64,000 bases of DNA from a virus. The translations under genes were made by a program, and so were the position numbers. The DNA lies in the IMG/VR virus record IMGVR_UViG_3300028388_002189, positions 1-64,000 of that record; one strand, written 5' to 3'. The notes beneath the pieces were generated by a model. It made no database searches. It was not told the origin of the DNA and worked only from the letters and a program-made list of their open reading frames with translations. This document shows, one piece after another, positions 13,016-21,222 of this stretch. Positions within the stretch are counted from its first letter, which is position 1; every line of letters begins with the position of its first letter.

Positions 13016-15997
13016 CTAGAGTTCACAAGTCCCGCCTGTACAAGCTAACGTTTGCGCACCTTCTCCTTGATCGTACTTTTCAAAGTCTGACAACTTAGTA
13101 AAGTCGATCTTTGGGAAGTCCTTCATGGCATCTTCATACTCATCTTTTGAGATCTCCTCATAAGGAGCAAGTTTGTAGTTTCCGCCATCATATGGGAGGA
13201 ATGACAAACCGACTACCTCATCGAAGTGATCCCAAACCCACTGTCCAACTCGATCCCAATCTTCGTCCTTGACATAGATAGTCGCAGATTGGTTGTGCCC
13301 TCGTTCCTTTAGCCAACCTTTCATGATAGTGAGGTATCTCTCCATCTGATCAAAAGAAGTCTCATCATCTCTAGTCATAGAACCTTCGGGTGACTTGATA
13401 GGGAATCGTGCTACCCAAGTCTTGACCTGTGAAGACTCCACTCCTTCTTGACCAACCTCTGGGAACATAGGGACCCCTTGACTTTTCAACAACTCTGAAA
13501 GGGGGTCGTCAGCACTGACGCGCACATGGCGGAAGTAGTATTCGCTGTAACGAGGATGGAACCCACTCGCACAATCCACCATTTGCGAGGTGTTACCCGA
13601 TGGTTTCCCACAAGTAACCGCCGCAGGAACGTTGATACCAAGCCGAGCAGACATCTCTTGAGCAGTAGCGACAGCGACATCGTTTAGAACAGATAGCGTT
13701 TCAATGTTGTTCATTAACTGAGGATTGTCACACTGACCTGTGAGGTCTACACCGATTAAGCGATCCTCTTCACAGAGTTCACGCCATGCGGGACGTAGAT
13801 ACGGGAACTTGGTGAAGGTCGCCTGGACGCACCCAATAATCGTTGCGAGTCGGACTTTCTCTTTGAGCGTATCGAGGGTGTCTTCGGGACGGACAACAAC
13901 AGCGCTCAAGTTGCAGAACTGACCACCGCCGCCTTCACCCGTCCAAGGGTCGTTTGACTCTTTGAAGCGGAGTCCGATCTCATGACAGTTATGTACAACG
14001 AGACCGTTAGCAATAAAGGAGTGTGTTGTCTCTTCTGTGAGATCATACACTGTTTCTACACCTAAAGGTTCTAACCCGATAAAGTCAGCAACAAACTTAT
14101 CTGCGTTTGGCTTACGCTTGTAAGAATCGATGATAGACAAGAGAGCCTCTTGCTTGTCATGTCGCATAAACCCTATACGATTTGCAAAAGTCACTAGACT
14201 CTTACAGGAGATCGCTAACTCAGCAGACTCTTTACAGTAGTATTCCTTTAGACCTCCTTTGCCGTCGGGCATTAATCGGAAGCCTTCCTTCATACGACCT
14301 TGATAGATCTTTGAGTAAACATTGAAGTTCAAAAGAAGCTGCTGAACAGCTTGGAGATGCTCCACTTTAGTGGAATGTAGACGAATAGAAGCACCCTTCT
14401 TTTGATTACCAAGGACACAGCCATCGGCAGAGAATAGTGCAGATAGATAACCCTTTTGACATTCTTCAGTACCTTGCCAAACAAACTCTGGGAGAACTGT
14501 CCTGTCTTCAGTAGAGAGGAATTCTCTCAAAGAAGAAGTTTGAATAGAGTCTCTTTGTGTATCTTCATAAGTAGCAACAGAAACTTCATGCCCGACTGAC
14601 GCTTCAATAGCGTTCTTAAACCACTCAGTAAGTTTTCTGTCTTCGTGGTAGAAATATAGTCTAGGCGCATTATCCGCAACAGTACCATCGCCAGCATACC
14701 AACCTGCAATAGCACCCAAGCCTTCGGTACCTTGTTTACCGAATAAGCCTTCTTTGTTACAGATATGGATTTTATCACCCATCTCAAGTTCTTGAGCTTC
14801 TACCCAACCTCTTGAAGTCATTACTCTGTGATCTGCTGTCAGTTTTACTTCATAACCTTGCTTAGTCGTTAATCTGAAAACTTCACGCTCTCCTGTTACA
14901 AATGCCCCTTTATCAGAAGTATAGCCGTTCTCTTCAGTACCAAACCTAGAATCAATCACAAGTTGTTTAGGCGTACCTAAGAAGTCTTTGATTTGGACAA
15001 GACCGTCTTCTGTCATCACACGGGTATCGCCTGTTACACATGGATTCGATCGGCACTCTCCTTTAGGACGAGGTGCGTACTTGTGCCAGTTATCAATAGA
15101 GAACCCTCGCTCACCAGAACCACTCTCAGCAAGTTGTTTCCATTCTCGATCAAACACTTCTTTAGTCGGTCGATCAGCAAAGTAAGCAGAGTTATTACTC
15201 ATGTAGCGCTTGAGAGGGAAACTACCCCTCTTCCAATCCTTAGCGTGACGCATTGACTCGTCATCGGGATCAGAGAAAGAGATCATAGCAGAGCGCCTAA
15301 CCCCTCCCACAACAACCACTTCTGCTAATGCACAACAGATGTCGTAAACTTCTAAAGTTTTTAACTGTCTGCCCTCTGCATCTTTGATGGTTTGGATAAT
15401 GAATTCGATCGCGTCTTTTAGAGGTTGTGGACCACTCGCACGACCACCCTTGGTCTTTAGTCGTGATCCCCTAGGACGGACTAACGAGTAATCAATCTCG
15501 ATACTGCCGTACCCCTTCCAAGCATGGGTAACGACAAAGAAAACAGCATCTGCCCAACCTACAGAGCTATCACCTACTTGGTGCTTAGCGGTCTTAGACT
15601 CATCGAACTCAGCGATAAGTGGCAGTTTGTTAACAAACTTACTCTCTACAGAGAACCCAACCCCTGTGCCCTGCATAAGCACATAGATTAGTTCTGAGAA
15701 AGCCTTCAAGTTATCGATGGGCAAGAACGAACAGTTGTAGATAGCTGTATTATCGATAGAGGCAAAGTCACCGCTTGCCCATAGCGAACGCATAGAAGGC
15801 ATGATTTGGTGGTGGGTGATCAAGTCGTGAATCATCTCTTTGTCTTCTTCAGACACAGGTTGATCTTTTAGTAAGAAGTCGGTGACCCGATCCACAGTCT
15901 CTACCCAATTTTCACGTCGATTTTCTTTTTCAAGCCATCGAGCATATGATCGTAGATAGACAAGTTCACCTAAAGCGTTGTTGAAGTATTCAGTCAT
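13016..15997 (-). CDS. nrdJ: Class II (adenosylcobalamin-dependent) ribonucleotide reductase with intein
   Basis: The precursor is 993 aa. Removing the 351-aa intein leaves about 642 aa, short of but similar to monomeric NrdJ. Visible are YNCSF (C89, redox cysteine), GTGVGFS, the active-site NPCHEI rebuilt after splicing (N318, C320, E322 in the spliced protein), QFCNLS with the partner cysteine, GKPSGNTSQ, and C-terminal ACTGGTCEL with the reducing Cys pair. It reduces ribonucleotides with vitamin B12 and no oxygen. The ATG follows GGAG-7 nt and overlaps the upstream gene by 8 nt. Confidence 0.93.
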   Translation of the reverse strand: MTEYFNNALGELVYLRSYARWLEKENRRENWVETVDRVTDFLLKDQPVSEEDKEMIHDLITHHQIMPSMRSLWASGDFASIDNTAIYNCSFLPIDNLKAFSELIYVLMQGTGVGFSVESKFVNKLPLIAEFDESKTAKHQVGDSSVGWADAVFFVVTHAWKGYGSIEIDYSLVRPRGSRLKTKGGRASGPQPLKDAIEFIIQTIKDAEGRQLKTLEVYDICCALAEVVVVGGVRRSAMISFSDPDDESMRHAKDWKRGSFPLKRYMSNNSAYFADRPTKEVFDREWKQLAESGSGERGFSIDNWHKYAPRPKGECRSNPCVTGDTRVMTEDGLVQIKDFLGTPKQLVIDSRFGTEENGYTSDKGAFVTGEREVFRLTTKQGYEVKLTADHRVMTSRGWVEAQELEMGDKIHICNKEGLFGKQGTEGLGAIAGWYAGDGTVADNAPRLYFYHEDRKLTEWFKNAIEASVGHEVSVATYEDTQRDSIQTSSLREFLSTEDRTVLPEFVWQGTEECQKGYLSALFSADGCVLGNQKKGASIRLHSTKVEHLQAVQQLLLNFNVYSKIYQGRMKEGFRLMPDGKGGLKEYYCKESAELAISCKSLVTFANRIGFMRHDKQEALLSIIDSYKRKPNADKFVADFIGLEPLGVETVYDLTEETTHSFIANGLVVHNCHEIGLRFKESNDPWTGEGGGGQFCNLSAVVVRPEDTLDTLKEKVRLATIIGCVQATFTKFPYLRPAWRELCEEDRLIGVDLTGQCDNPQLMNNIETLSVLNDVAVATAQEMSARLGINVPAAVTCGKPSGNTSQMVDCASGFHPRYSEYYFRHVRVSADDPLSELLKSQGVPMFPEVGQEGVESSQVKTWVARFPIKSPEGSMTRDDETSFDQMERYLTIMKGWLKERGHNQSATIYVKDEDWDRVGQWVWDHFDEVVGLSFLPYDGGNYKLAPYEEISKDEYEDAMKDFPKIDFTKLSDFEKYDQGEGAQTLACTGGTCEL
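13481..13494 (-). repeat. Dispersed 14-bp motif, copy 7
   Basis: ACTTTTCAACAACT in the 3' third of nrdJ, read as L-L-K-S. Confidence 0.8.
13988..15040 (-). mobile_element. Intein with LAGLIDADG homing endonuclease, inserted at the NrdJ active-site cysteine
   Basis: It starts with Cys after ...RSNP and ends VVHN before Cys-HEIGL. Block A is CVTGDTRVMTEDGLVQI; block B has TADHRV (387-392); two dodecapeptide endonuclease motifs are LGAIAGWYAGDG (about 427-438) and GYLSALFSADG (516-526); block F/G is VETVYDLTEETTHSFIANG then VVHN. All catalytic splicing residues (Cys1, block B Thr/His, terminal His-Asn, Cys+1) are present. Both endonuclease motifs keep their acidic residues, so it may be mobile. 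The 351-aa size is typical. Confidence 0.92.
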
Positions 15998-17372
15998 TTT
16001 CAGACTCCAAAGGCGAGACATCAATAATAGTCTCTGAGGTAGAAGGTTTTGTGCCTCCACCTGCCCTTCCGTAACCTCCAAACAATCTGGAGATTACACC
16101 CGATCCTTTTGCTTTTATCATTACTTCATCACTACCAACAGGAGACGCGATCTCTCTTGCGTCTTTCATGAGCTTCGTCAAAGTCTCCATCTCTGATGAT
16201 ACCTCGGGATTGAGGCCTGCGTTTTGCATCCGTTCAGACATGGAAGCAAACAAGACTCTTTCGCCCTGTATTTGTATGACTTTATTGAGAAGCTGTTGTA
16301 TGTCTTCTGGCGTATCTACTTTCGGAGTAGACGATAGTTTGCAGTTAGAATCTGGCTCAAATACAGGACAAGTTGCACTGAGATAACATGAGTTACAATT
16401 CCGTAAGTATGAACCAAGATCACTTGAACTTGCAAGGTCAGTTTTTGAGATCACAGAGATCTGCTTGTCCTTTTCGTTGTTCATAGTTTTTTCTTTCTTT
16501 GTCCAATACCCACCGACACGACTCGCGTCTGCTGATAGGGCACCCCACTGAGAGAGATTCCACTTATCAACTGTTATACGGTCATCGCTCAACAAGAGAT
16601 CATGGTCAAGACCTAAAGTTTCACATTTAGCTTTTAGCTTCTGTCGTATCGATTTTCCTGCACCTTTAGACCCATGATAAGTAACAAGTTTTAGGTTGCC
16701 GACATACTCAAAGGTCACGCCATACTTAGACCCGCTAATCCAGTTAGAACTACTTGAACTCCAAAAAAGCCCAGAGAGAAGCGTTTCTTTATCAACCCTA
16801 CCCCATCTATGCGTTTTAACGTTAAACGATGTTAGAGAGGCAATATAAGGCTTCATTTGAACCTTTACGTCTTCAAGGTCGAGGTGGTCGGGTATACCTA
16901 GATAAGAATATTGGTGAACAACCTCTTCAAGTTCATCCAAAGAGGACAAAGACCACCCTATCTTAAAACTTTTCAACAACTTTTTCCAACGGTCAGAAGC
17001 ACCAATCGGTAGGTAAGGCAACCATATAACATCGACTAAGTGTTCGATACCTCTACAGAAGTCTAGGTACAGCCTAACTTTTGCGTCGATCTTACACAGA
17101 GCTTTCTCCTGTGCTTCTTCGATAGAACCATGCTTCTGAACTGCCTTTTCAGTCCTTTGGCTAGGCGCACCCCATAGATACTTCACCCTAGACCATGTAG
17201 AACTTAAGTCGTACTCAACCATCAACAGGTCAAATCGATCTCGGTGATCCTCAAACCAACTAGCGTCTAAACTCTTGAAGACTGAATAATCTAAAACAAC
17301 GTCTTTCACTTCTGAGTCTAGAATACTTTGAAGTCTGTCTTCTCTGACAACTCCACTAAGACATACCCTCAT
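15990..17372 (-). CDS. Conserved-type phage protein with C-terminal Cys motif, 460 aa
   Basis: It has two parts. Residues 1 to about 295 are a globular part (SSNWISGSKYGVTFEYVGNLK, GSKGAGKS-like 'YHGSKGAGKSIRQKLK'). A linker follows, then NCNSCYLSATCPVFEPDSNC, a Cys motif I associate with phage proteins of unknown function, and a helical tail. GSKGAGKS resembles a P-loop but lies in a context where no nucleotide-binding fold is clear. GAGAGTTGTGAC precedes the ATG. It is coupled to nrdJ by an 8-nt overlap. The role is unknown. Confidence 0.6.
   Translation of the reverse strand: MRVCLSGVVREDRLQSILDSEVKDVVLDYSVFKSLDASWFEDHRDRFDLLMVEYDLSSTWSRVKYLWGAPSQRTEKAVQKHGSIEEAQEKALCKIDAKVRLYLDFCRGIEHLVDVIWLPYLPIGASDRWKKLLKSFKIGWSLSSLDELEEVVHQYSYLGIPDHLDLEDVKVQMKPYIASLTSFNVKTHRWGRVDKETLLSGLFWSSSSSNWISGSKYGVTFEYVGNLKLVTYHGSKGAGKSIRQKLKAKCETLGLDHDLLLSDDRITVDKWNLSQWGALSADASRVGGYWTKKEKTMNNEKDKQISVISKTDLASSSDLGSYLRNCNSCYLSATCPVFEPDSNCKLSSTPKVDTPEDIQQLLNKVIQIQGERVLFASMSERMQNAGLNPEVSSEMETLTKLMKDAREIASPVGSDEVMIKAKGSGVISRLFGGYGRAGGGTKPSTSETIIDVSPLESEND
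16968..16981 (-). repeat. Dispersed 14-bp motif, copy 8
   Basis: ACTTTTCAACAACT inside the 460-aa gene, read as L-L-K-S. Confidence 0.8.
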
Positions 17373-17380
17373 GTCACAAC

Positions 17381-17432
17381 TCTCTTATATAGTCTGTCTT
17401 ATATATATATATAATATATTAGTGCCGACCGT
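17381..17432 (-). promoter_or_regulatory. AT-rich promoter module A
   Basis: The minus strand reads a TAATATATTATATATA run, then TATAAGACAGAC and TATATAAGAGAG just before the ribosome site of the 460-aa gene. The same arrangement (ATATATTATATATA...TATAAGA...TATATAAGAG) recurs at 32859-32908. It is probably a promoter shared by two phage operons (inference). Confidence 0.5.
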
Positions 17433-17433
17433 T

Positions 17434-17536
17434 AAAATCTATCGATGTTTTTTAGGCAAAACACACTTTTTGATAAAATGTATCGATGTTTTTTATCGTC
17501 TCAGAGTACGGTAAAATCTATCGATAGATTTTAACG
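17434..17536. promoter_or_regulatory. Three ATCGAT boxes (probable operators)
   Basis: Related boxes occur at 17434-17454 and 17475-17495 (AAAAT(C/G)TATCGATGTTTTTTA) and at 17513-17532, where AAAATCTATCGATAGATTTT is a perfect 20-bp palindrome. Box spacing is about 40 nt. They lie upstream of promoter module A. A fourth box is at 32572-32592. This is the layout of a cooperative repressor or activator site. Confidence 0.6.
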
Positions 17537-17550
17537 ATATATTTTATACA

Positions 17551-17928
17551 TTATCTCTTCTTAGTCTGTTCATCTGCACGCTTCATTTTGCGATCAACGG
17601 ACTCTGCCCACCTTTTTCCAGCATCACCCCCCCAAAGCGACCAAGCAATTTTTCCAGCACCTGGTGTTCCGTCTGGTTTACGAGAGTTCTTGTTTCTCTC
17701 ATGACGTGCAAAGAAACTCTTCATCCTTCGGATCGTCTGAGGAGAAACTTTATTGCCATTCTTCAGATTAACGGCACGTTGAACACCCGAACCAATACCT
17801 TGTTCAGATGCTTGTTTGTTTGAGAGACCTCCGCGACCGTATTTTTTACGGTCTTTTAGACCTCTCTCCGCTGCACGTTGAACACCCTTTGGGGGAACAA
17901 ACCATTCGTCTTTGTATTTCTTAGCCAT
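17551..17928 (-). CDS. Basic conserved-type phage protein, 125 aa
   Basis: AAGGAGG precedes the ATG. The sequence FVPPKGVQRAAERGLKDRKK..., GIGSGVQRA, RRMKSFFARHERNK and KIAWSLWGGDAGKRWAE forms a pattern I associate with a phage domain often linked to head-maturation or portal-region proteins. The exact function is unknown. Highly basic, so nucleic-acid binding is possible. Downstream of it lie the ATCGAT boxes. Confidence 0.6.
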   Translation of the reverse strand: MAKKYKDEWFVPPKGVQRAAERGLKDRKKYGRGGLSNKQASEQGIGSGVQRAVNLKNGNKVSPQTIRRMKSFFARHERNKNSRKPDGTPGAGKIAWSLWGGDAGKRWAESVDRKMKRADEQTKKR

Positions 17929-17975
17929 AACTTGACCTCCTTGTCATAGGAGTATCTCATTATGGTCATATACAT

Positions 17976-18401
17976 TCAACTCTCGGAACTATCTCCACTG
18001 ACGTTCTGATTCATCTTAACGTTCAAGAGTTCAGCAATTCCTTTAAGAGAAGATTGGTTCAGATGTTGGAAGATCTGAGCAAGTTCCCCAACGATACGAA
18101 TCGCACCAATTTGGTCTTGAACGTCCGCACACATACGAAGAACTTCATGTGCATTTGCTTGTCTATCCATCTTCAAAGACTGAAGGTTGGTGACAGGCAA
18201 AACAGCGCCCTGTCTGTTTTTCACCAAAAGAACGGCAGTGACAATATCTTCGTCGATATCGTTCTCGCCTAAGTTAGAGTTCGTAGGGTTGAACTCTGTA
18301 TCCTCGTTTACCTCAACAGGCTCTTTTGGTGCCTCAGTGGTTTCTGTATCTGTAGTTGTGTCGTCGATGAAGTTATCTTCATTCTCTCTGTAATCAGACA
18401 T
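17976..18401 (-). CDS. Hypothetical protein with acidic disordered N-terminus, 141 aa
   Basis: Residues 1-52 are Asp/Glu/Thr/Asn-rich and probably disordered; residues 53-130 form a compact domain (VTAVLLVKNRQGAVLPV..., HEVLRMCADVQDQIGAIRIVGELAQIF). The start overlaps the upstream stop by 8 nt. Unknown function; part of the string leading to SpoVS, the nuclease and the ParB-like gene. Confidence 0.6.
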   Translation of the reverse strand: MSDYRENEDNFIDDTTTDTETTEAPKEPVEVNEDTEFNPTNSNLGENDIDEDIVTAVLLVKNRQGAVLPVTNLQSLKMDRQANAHEVLRMCADVQDQIGAIRIVGELAQIFQHLNQSSLKGIAELLNVKMNQNVSGDSSES

Positions 18402-18717
18402 ATAGCTTACTCCATGTGTCTTCTGTTGGTGTGAATTGTACTTTGTGACCAGATGTTTCTAATAGAACCCTAGAGCATTGAACTCTTCCGTGGTCTCGTT
18501 GAGCAACTAAGTAATCAGTTATACACGCCCAAGCGCCAAGGCAAGCCTCTTCTGGAGTTCTTCTTGGTGCTTCGGGGTCTTCCCACCACTTAACAAGTGC
18601 GTCCTTAAGGCTAGGCGCATTACACGCCTCACCCTCTTTTAGCTCAGTAACCATTAGGTCTATTTCAAACATAAGGATACCCGAAGGCATCTGCATTTTA
18701 TATGTTACGGTAAACAT
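18394..18717 (-). CDS. Hypothetical phage protein, 107 aa
   Basis: The ATG shares a base with the spoVS stop (TAATG). The sequence MFTVTYKMQMPSGILMFEID... then EEACLGAWACITDYLV suggests a small mixed alpha/beta domain. No family is recognised. It is coupled to genes on both sides. Confidence 0.6.
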   Translation of the reverse strand: MFTVTYKMQMPSGILMFEIDLMVTELKEGEACNAPSLKDALVKWWEDPEAPRRTPEEACLGAWACITDYLVAQRDHGRVQCSRVLLETSGHKVQFTPTEDTWSKLYV

Positions 18718-18986
18718 TAGCTTTGCTTTATAAAGATCCTCATAGCTGTCTTCTCTTCACCACTGATAATCTCAGTAGCAAATCCGCTAGTAAAGTATAA
18801 GTCTTTACCACCGCTTGCTGACATTGAACGCGCTATGGTAACTGCTTTTAACATTTGATTAACAGCACCTGCACCAATGGCAGTCAAAGATACTTGTGTA
18901 CCTTCGTTGATGTTTTTAACTATACTACCCGCTACTGAACTAGGGTCAGATCGACCAGCTACTTTCAAGTTTATGTCTTCAGCCAT
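18717..18986 (-). CDS. spoVS: SpoVS-family Alba-fold protein
   Basis: 89 aa, the normal family size. LKVAGRSDPSSVAGSIV, LTAIGAGAVNQMLKAVTIARS and GEEKTAMRIFI match the SpoVS pattern (KV...SxPxxVAGAl, aIGAGAvNQavKAvaiAR, gee.TAikl). SpoVS proteins are small Alba-like nucleic-acid-binding regulators, named for sporulation stage V in Bacillus. A phage copy could bind DNA or RNA, or interfere with host development (inference). The start overlaps the upstream gene by 8 nt. Confidence 0.88.
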   Translation of the reverse strand: MAEDINLKVAGRSDPSSVAGSIVKNINEGTQVSLTAIGAGAVNQMLKAVTIARSMSASGGKDLYFTSGFATEIISGEEKTAMRIFIKQS

Positions 18987-19443
18987 CTCTAAGATTCCTC
19001 TCGTTATGTCTTCTTGTTATCTCTCTGCTTATAGCAGAATTCTTAAGATCATAACCGATGAGGATAGATTTTAACACTTTTAGATCTGCTTCTATCGTTG
19101 TGACGCGAACTTTCATAGCTCTAAGCATCTTAGACGCCCCTAGAGCAATCTTGCGCTCTGAGATACTACTACCTTGCTTGTTATACAAACGTAAGTCGTA
19201 TTCTTGGTCATATTCATTCTTAGCATGAATAAGCGCACCTTCAAGAACGGCAACCTTTTGGTGAGCATACGCTGTCATTGAAGCCCAATAACTAAGGTGC
19301 TCTGCAATCTCTTGATCACTAAGTCTACTCAAGTCACTTGGGAAGATTAACTCGATACCAGGAGAAGCAGGTGCTTGGAGACCGAGCGCAGATATTAACT
19401 GTCTACTGTGTAGACCAAAGTCTACTACCTTCTGATCTACCAT
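18979..19443 (-). CDS. Hypothetical coiled-coil phage protein, 154 aa
   Basis: GAGGTAAGTC precedes the ATG. A short N-terminal region is followed by about 100 residues of helical, heptad-like sequence (AHQKVAVLEGALIHAKNEYD..., TTIEADLKVLKSILIGYD). It lies between the Cas4/RecB-like nuclease and SpoVS, so a role in recombination or replication is possible. The family is not recognised. Confidence 0.6.
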   Translation of the reverse strand: MVDQKVVDFGLHSRQLISALGLQAPASPGIELIFPSDLSRLSDQEIAEHLSYWASMTAYAHQKVAVLEGALIHAKNEYDQEYDLRLYNKQGSSISERKIALGASKMLRAMKVRVTTIEADLKVLKSILIGYDLKNSAISREITRRHNERNLRDG

Positions 19444-19451
19444 GACTTACC

Positions 19452-20279
19452 TCAAGAAAAGCATACGCTACAAGCAATGCAATCTTTTGCTCGTTTTGAT
19501 CGGTTAGACTTACAGTCATCTACTCGCATAGGAATGACCTCTGACTCTAAAGAGTCAATCGCTACATCAATCTGTTCAAGCAAAGGATCGACAATCGAAG
19601 TGTCGTTCTCAATAAATAAGTCTAGTTCTTCGCCCGTATCTTTATTGACGTACAAGATAAAAGCACCTTCAAACTTAGGCTTCTTCTCTAGGTCATGTGG
19701 TGCCATCATATATAACTGAGCCTGTCGCTTGTGGTAAGGTCGTGGCTCTCTTGTGCGCTTCAGATACCTAAACGATTGATCATTACTGCTCTTGATCTCT
19801 AACAGGTACCATCTGCCATTAATCATTAGGAACCCGTCGCAGTAACCGCTAATCCTTTTGTCAGTCCACCAAATACGAGGCTCGACATATGCCCACTCTG
19901 GGGAAGGTTGAAACCCTTCTACCTCGGTGTCACCTAACTTCCACTTGCCATATAAGATACCCGCAGGTCCAAGAACCTTATCTTGGTAAAGAGAGTGGAT
20001 AGAATGACCGTGTTCAAAGATACGCAATAGAGAAGTCTCATGTGGTTCTGGGCGCAACAGGGTGATCCCTAGTTCTTCACGCTTCATCACCAAGTAGTAT
20101 GCCCTAGGACATACACCCCAATAACTGATACTGCTAGGATGAAAGCGTGTTAGACGGTCTTCAAACTTCTCTTGATCAAACTCTTTCGACTTACGAAGAA
20201 AGAACTTCTCTATCTCAGCGCCAAGCGAAGGTCGATCGCCTGCATTGTGGATGCTTTTCATTAAGTCCATTAAACTCAT
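19452..20279 (-). CDS. PD-(D/E)XK exonuclease, Cas4/RecB type, 275 aa
   Basis: Motifs: CPRAYYL with C57, GYCDGF with D148, and LLEIKSSN with E161/K163 form the PD-(D/E)XK site. C57 together with the C-terminal cysteines (DC, DCIACSVCF) fits the 4Fe-4S cluster of Cas4/AddB-like nucleases. It probably resects DNA during phage recombination or replication. No CRISPR array or cas1/cas2 is near. The ATG overlaps the ParB-like stop (ATGA). Confidence 0.85.
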   Translation of the reverse strand: MSLMDLMKSIHNAGDRPSLGAEIEKFFLRKSKEFDQEKFEDRLTRFHPSSISYWGVCPRAYYLVMKREELGITLLRPEPHETSLLRIFEHGHSIHSLYQDKVLGPAGILYGKWKLGDTEVEGFQPSPEWAYVEPRIWWTDKRISGYCDGFLMINGRWYLLEIKSSNDQSFRYLKRTREPRPYHKRQAQLYMMAPHDLEKKPKFEGAFILYVNKDTGEELDLFIENDTSIVDPLLEQIDVAIDSLESEVIPMRVDDCKSNRSKRAKDCIACSVCFS

Positions 20280-21190
20280 GAGCGTCTTTGCGCCTCTCCC
20301 CAAGCATCAAGACCATGCTCTCCAGCTAAGGTGCGCATAGCGTTAACAAGACTCGCTAGTTCGCCTTGAGGTAGTTTTGAGAAGTCGATGGCTTGTACCG
20401 CTACGCTATACGCAAACCATGCAGAAGGGTCTTGTAACACCTTAGCGCCAACGTCTAGCATATTAGCAACAATAAGGTTTGAGTTCGCTTCAGCAATCGC
20501 CTTTCGATCTGTGAAGTCGCAATCGATCTCCTCTTCATCGTCATCATCTATGTAGATAGAGTCATCGTCATCACTTAAGACAAAGACTTCCTCTTCGTCA
20601 GAGCCAACGTTGTTAATCTGCTCGATCTCGTCTTTGATTGTACGAACAGTCGCACCCTCTTCAGCGAGTTTGATTAGCGACTCATGATGGTTATGGTCTG
20701 CCTCGTTGATCGCTCTCGCCTGGTTTACTGAGATTGAATCTCTGTCTAGTGCGTCTTGAATCTCAAGCGCCATATCAAGAAGAGCGAGACGTTGTGTGAT
20801 CAAGGTCTTGGACCACCCAAGAGCTACTCGGAACTCTTCAACGTCTTTTCCTGCAGCCATAATGCGCTTGATCGCATAGGCCTCTTCCATAGGTGTTAAG
20901 TTCTGTCGAGAGACGTTCTCCTGTAGGTTCATCACCAACAAGTCTGCTTGGTCTTGAGCAGATACAACTTGAGCGGGGATTGTCTCCCAACCTAACTGCT
21001 CACAAGCGCTGAATCGACGAAATCCGTAGATGAGACCATAACTGCCATCGTCACCCATAGATACGCCCACAGGGATCTGTAAACCTGTCGCCTCAATCGA
21101 TTGAACCAAGTCTTCAACATTGACGTTATTTCGACAATTTACAATCAAGTCTTTATGAATTTTGCGAAGAGGTATGTTGTGAATTTCCAT
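20276..21190 (-). CDS. ParB/RepB/Spo0J-like DNA-binding protein, 304 aa
   Basis: The N-terminal ParB domain has YGFRRFSACEQLGWETIPA (55-73) with the CTP-binding GxRR box, then LQENVSRQNLTPMEEAYAIKR (89-109), and an HTH region (LGWSKTLITQRLALLDM) at about 124-140. An acidic segment with runs of Asp and Glu follows (residues 205-235). No ParA ATPase gene is in the window. The ATG follows AAAGGAACAGAC, directly downstream of motif copy 9. It could be the protein that reads the 14-bp motif (inference). Confidence 0.85.
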   Translation of the reverse strand: MEIHNIPLRKIHKDLIVNCRNNVNVEDLVQSIEATGLQIPVGVSMGDDGSYGLIYGFRRFSACEQLGWETIPAQVVSAQDQADLLVMNLQENVSRQNLTPMEEAYAIKRIMAAGKDVEEFRVALGWSKTLITQRLALLDMALEIQDALDRDSISVNQARAINEADHNHHESLIKLAEEGATVRTIKDEIEQINNVGSDEEEVFVLSDDDDSIYIDDDDEEEIDCDFTDRKAIAEANSNLIVANMLDVGAKVLQDPSAWFAYSVAVQAIDFSKLPQGELASLVNAMRTLAGEHGLDAWGEAQRRS

Positions 21191-21203
21191 GTCTGTTCCT
21201 TTA

Positions 21204-21217
21204 AGTTGTTGAAAAGT
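21204..21217 (+). repeat. Dispersed 14-bp motif, copy 9
   Basis: AGTTGTTGAAAAGT in the 32-nt gap upstream of the ParB-like gene, abutting its ribosome-binding site; a likely autoregulatory or loading site. Confidence 0.85.
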
Positions 21218-21222
21218 ATTTT

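Noticed and set aside
15990-17372. GSKGAGKS as a functional P-loop
   Set aside because: No Walker B or other nucleotide-binding motif is recognisable in the protein, so only the string is noted.
19452-20279. Cas4 as part of a CRISPR system
   Set aside because: No cas1, cas2 or repeats nearby; a phage recombination nuclease is more likely.
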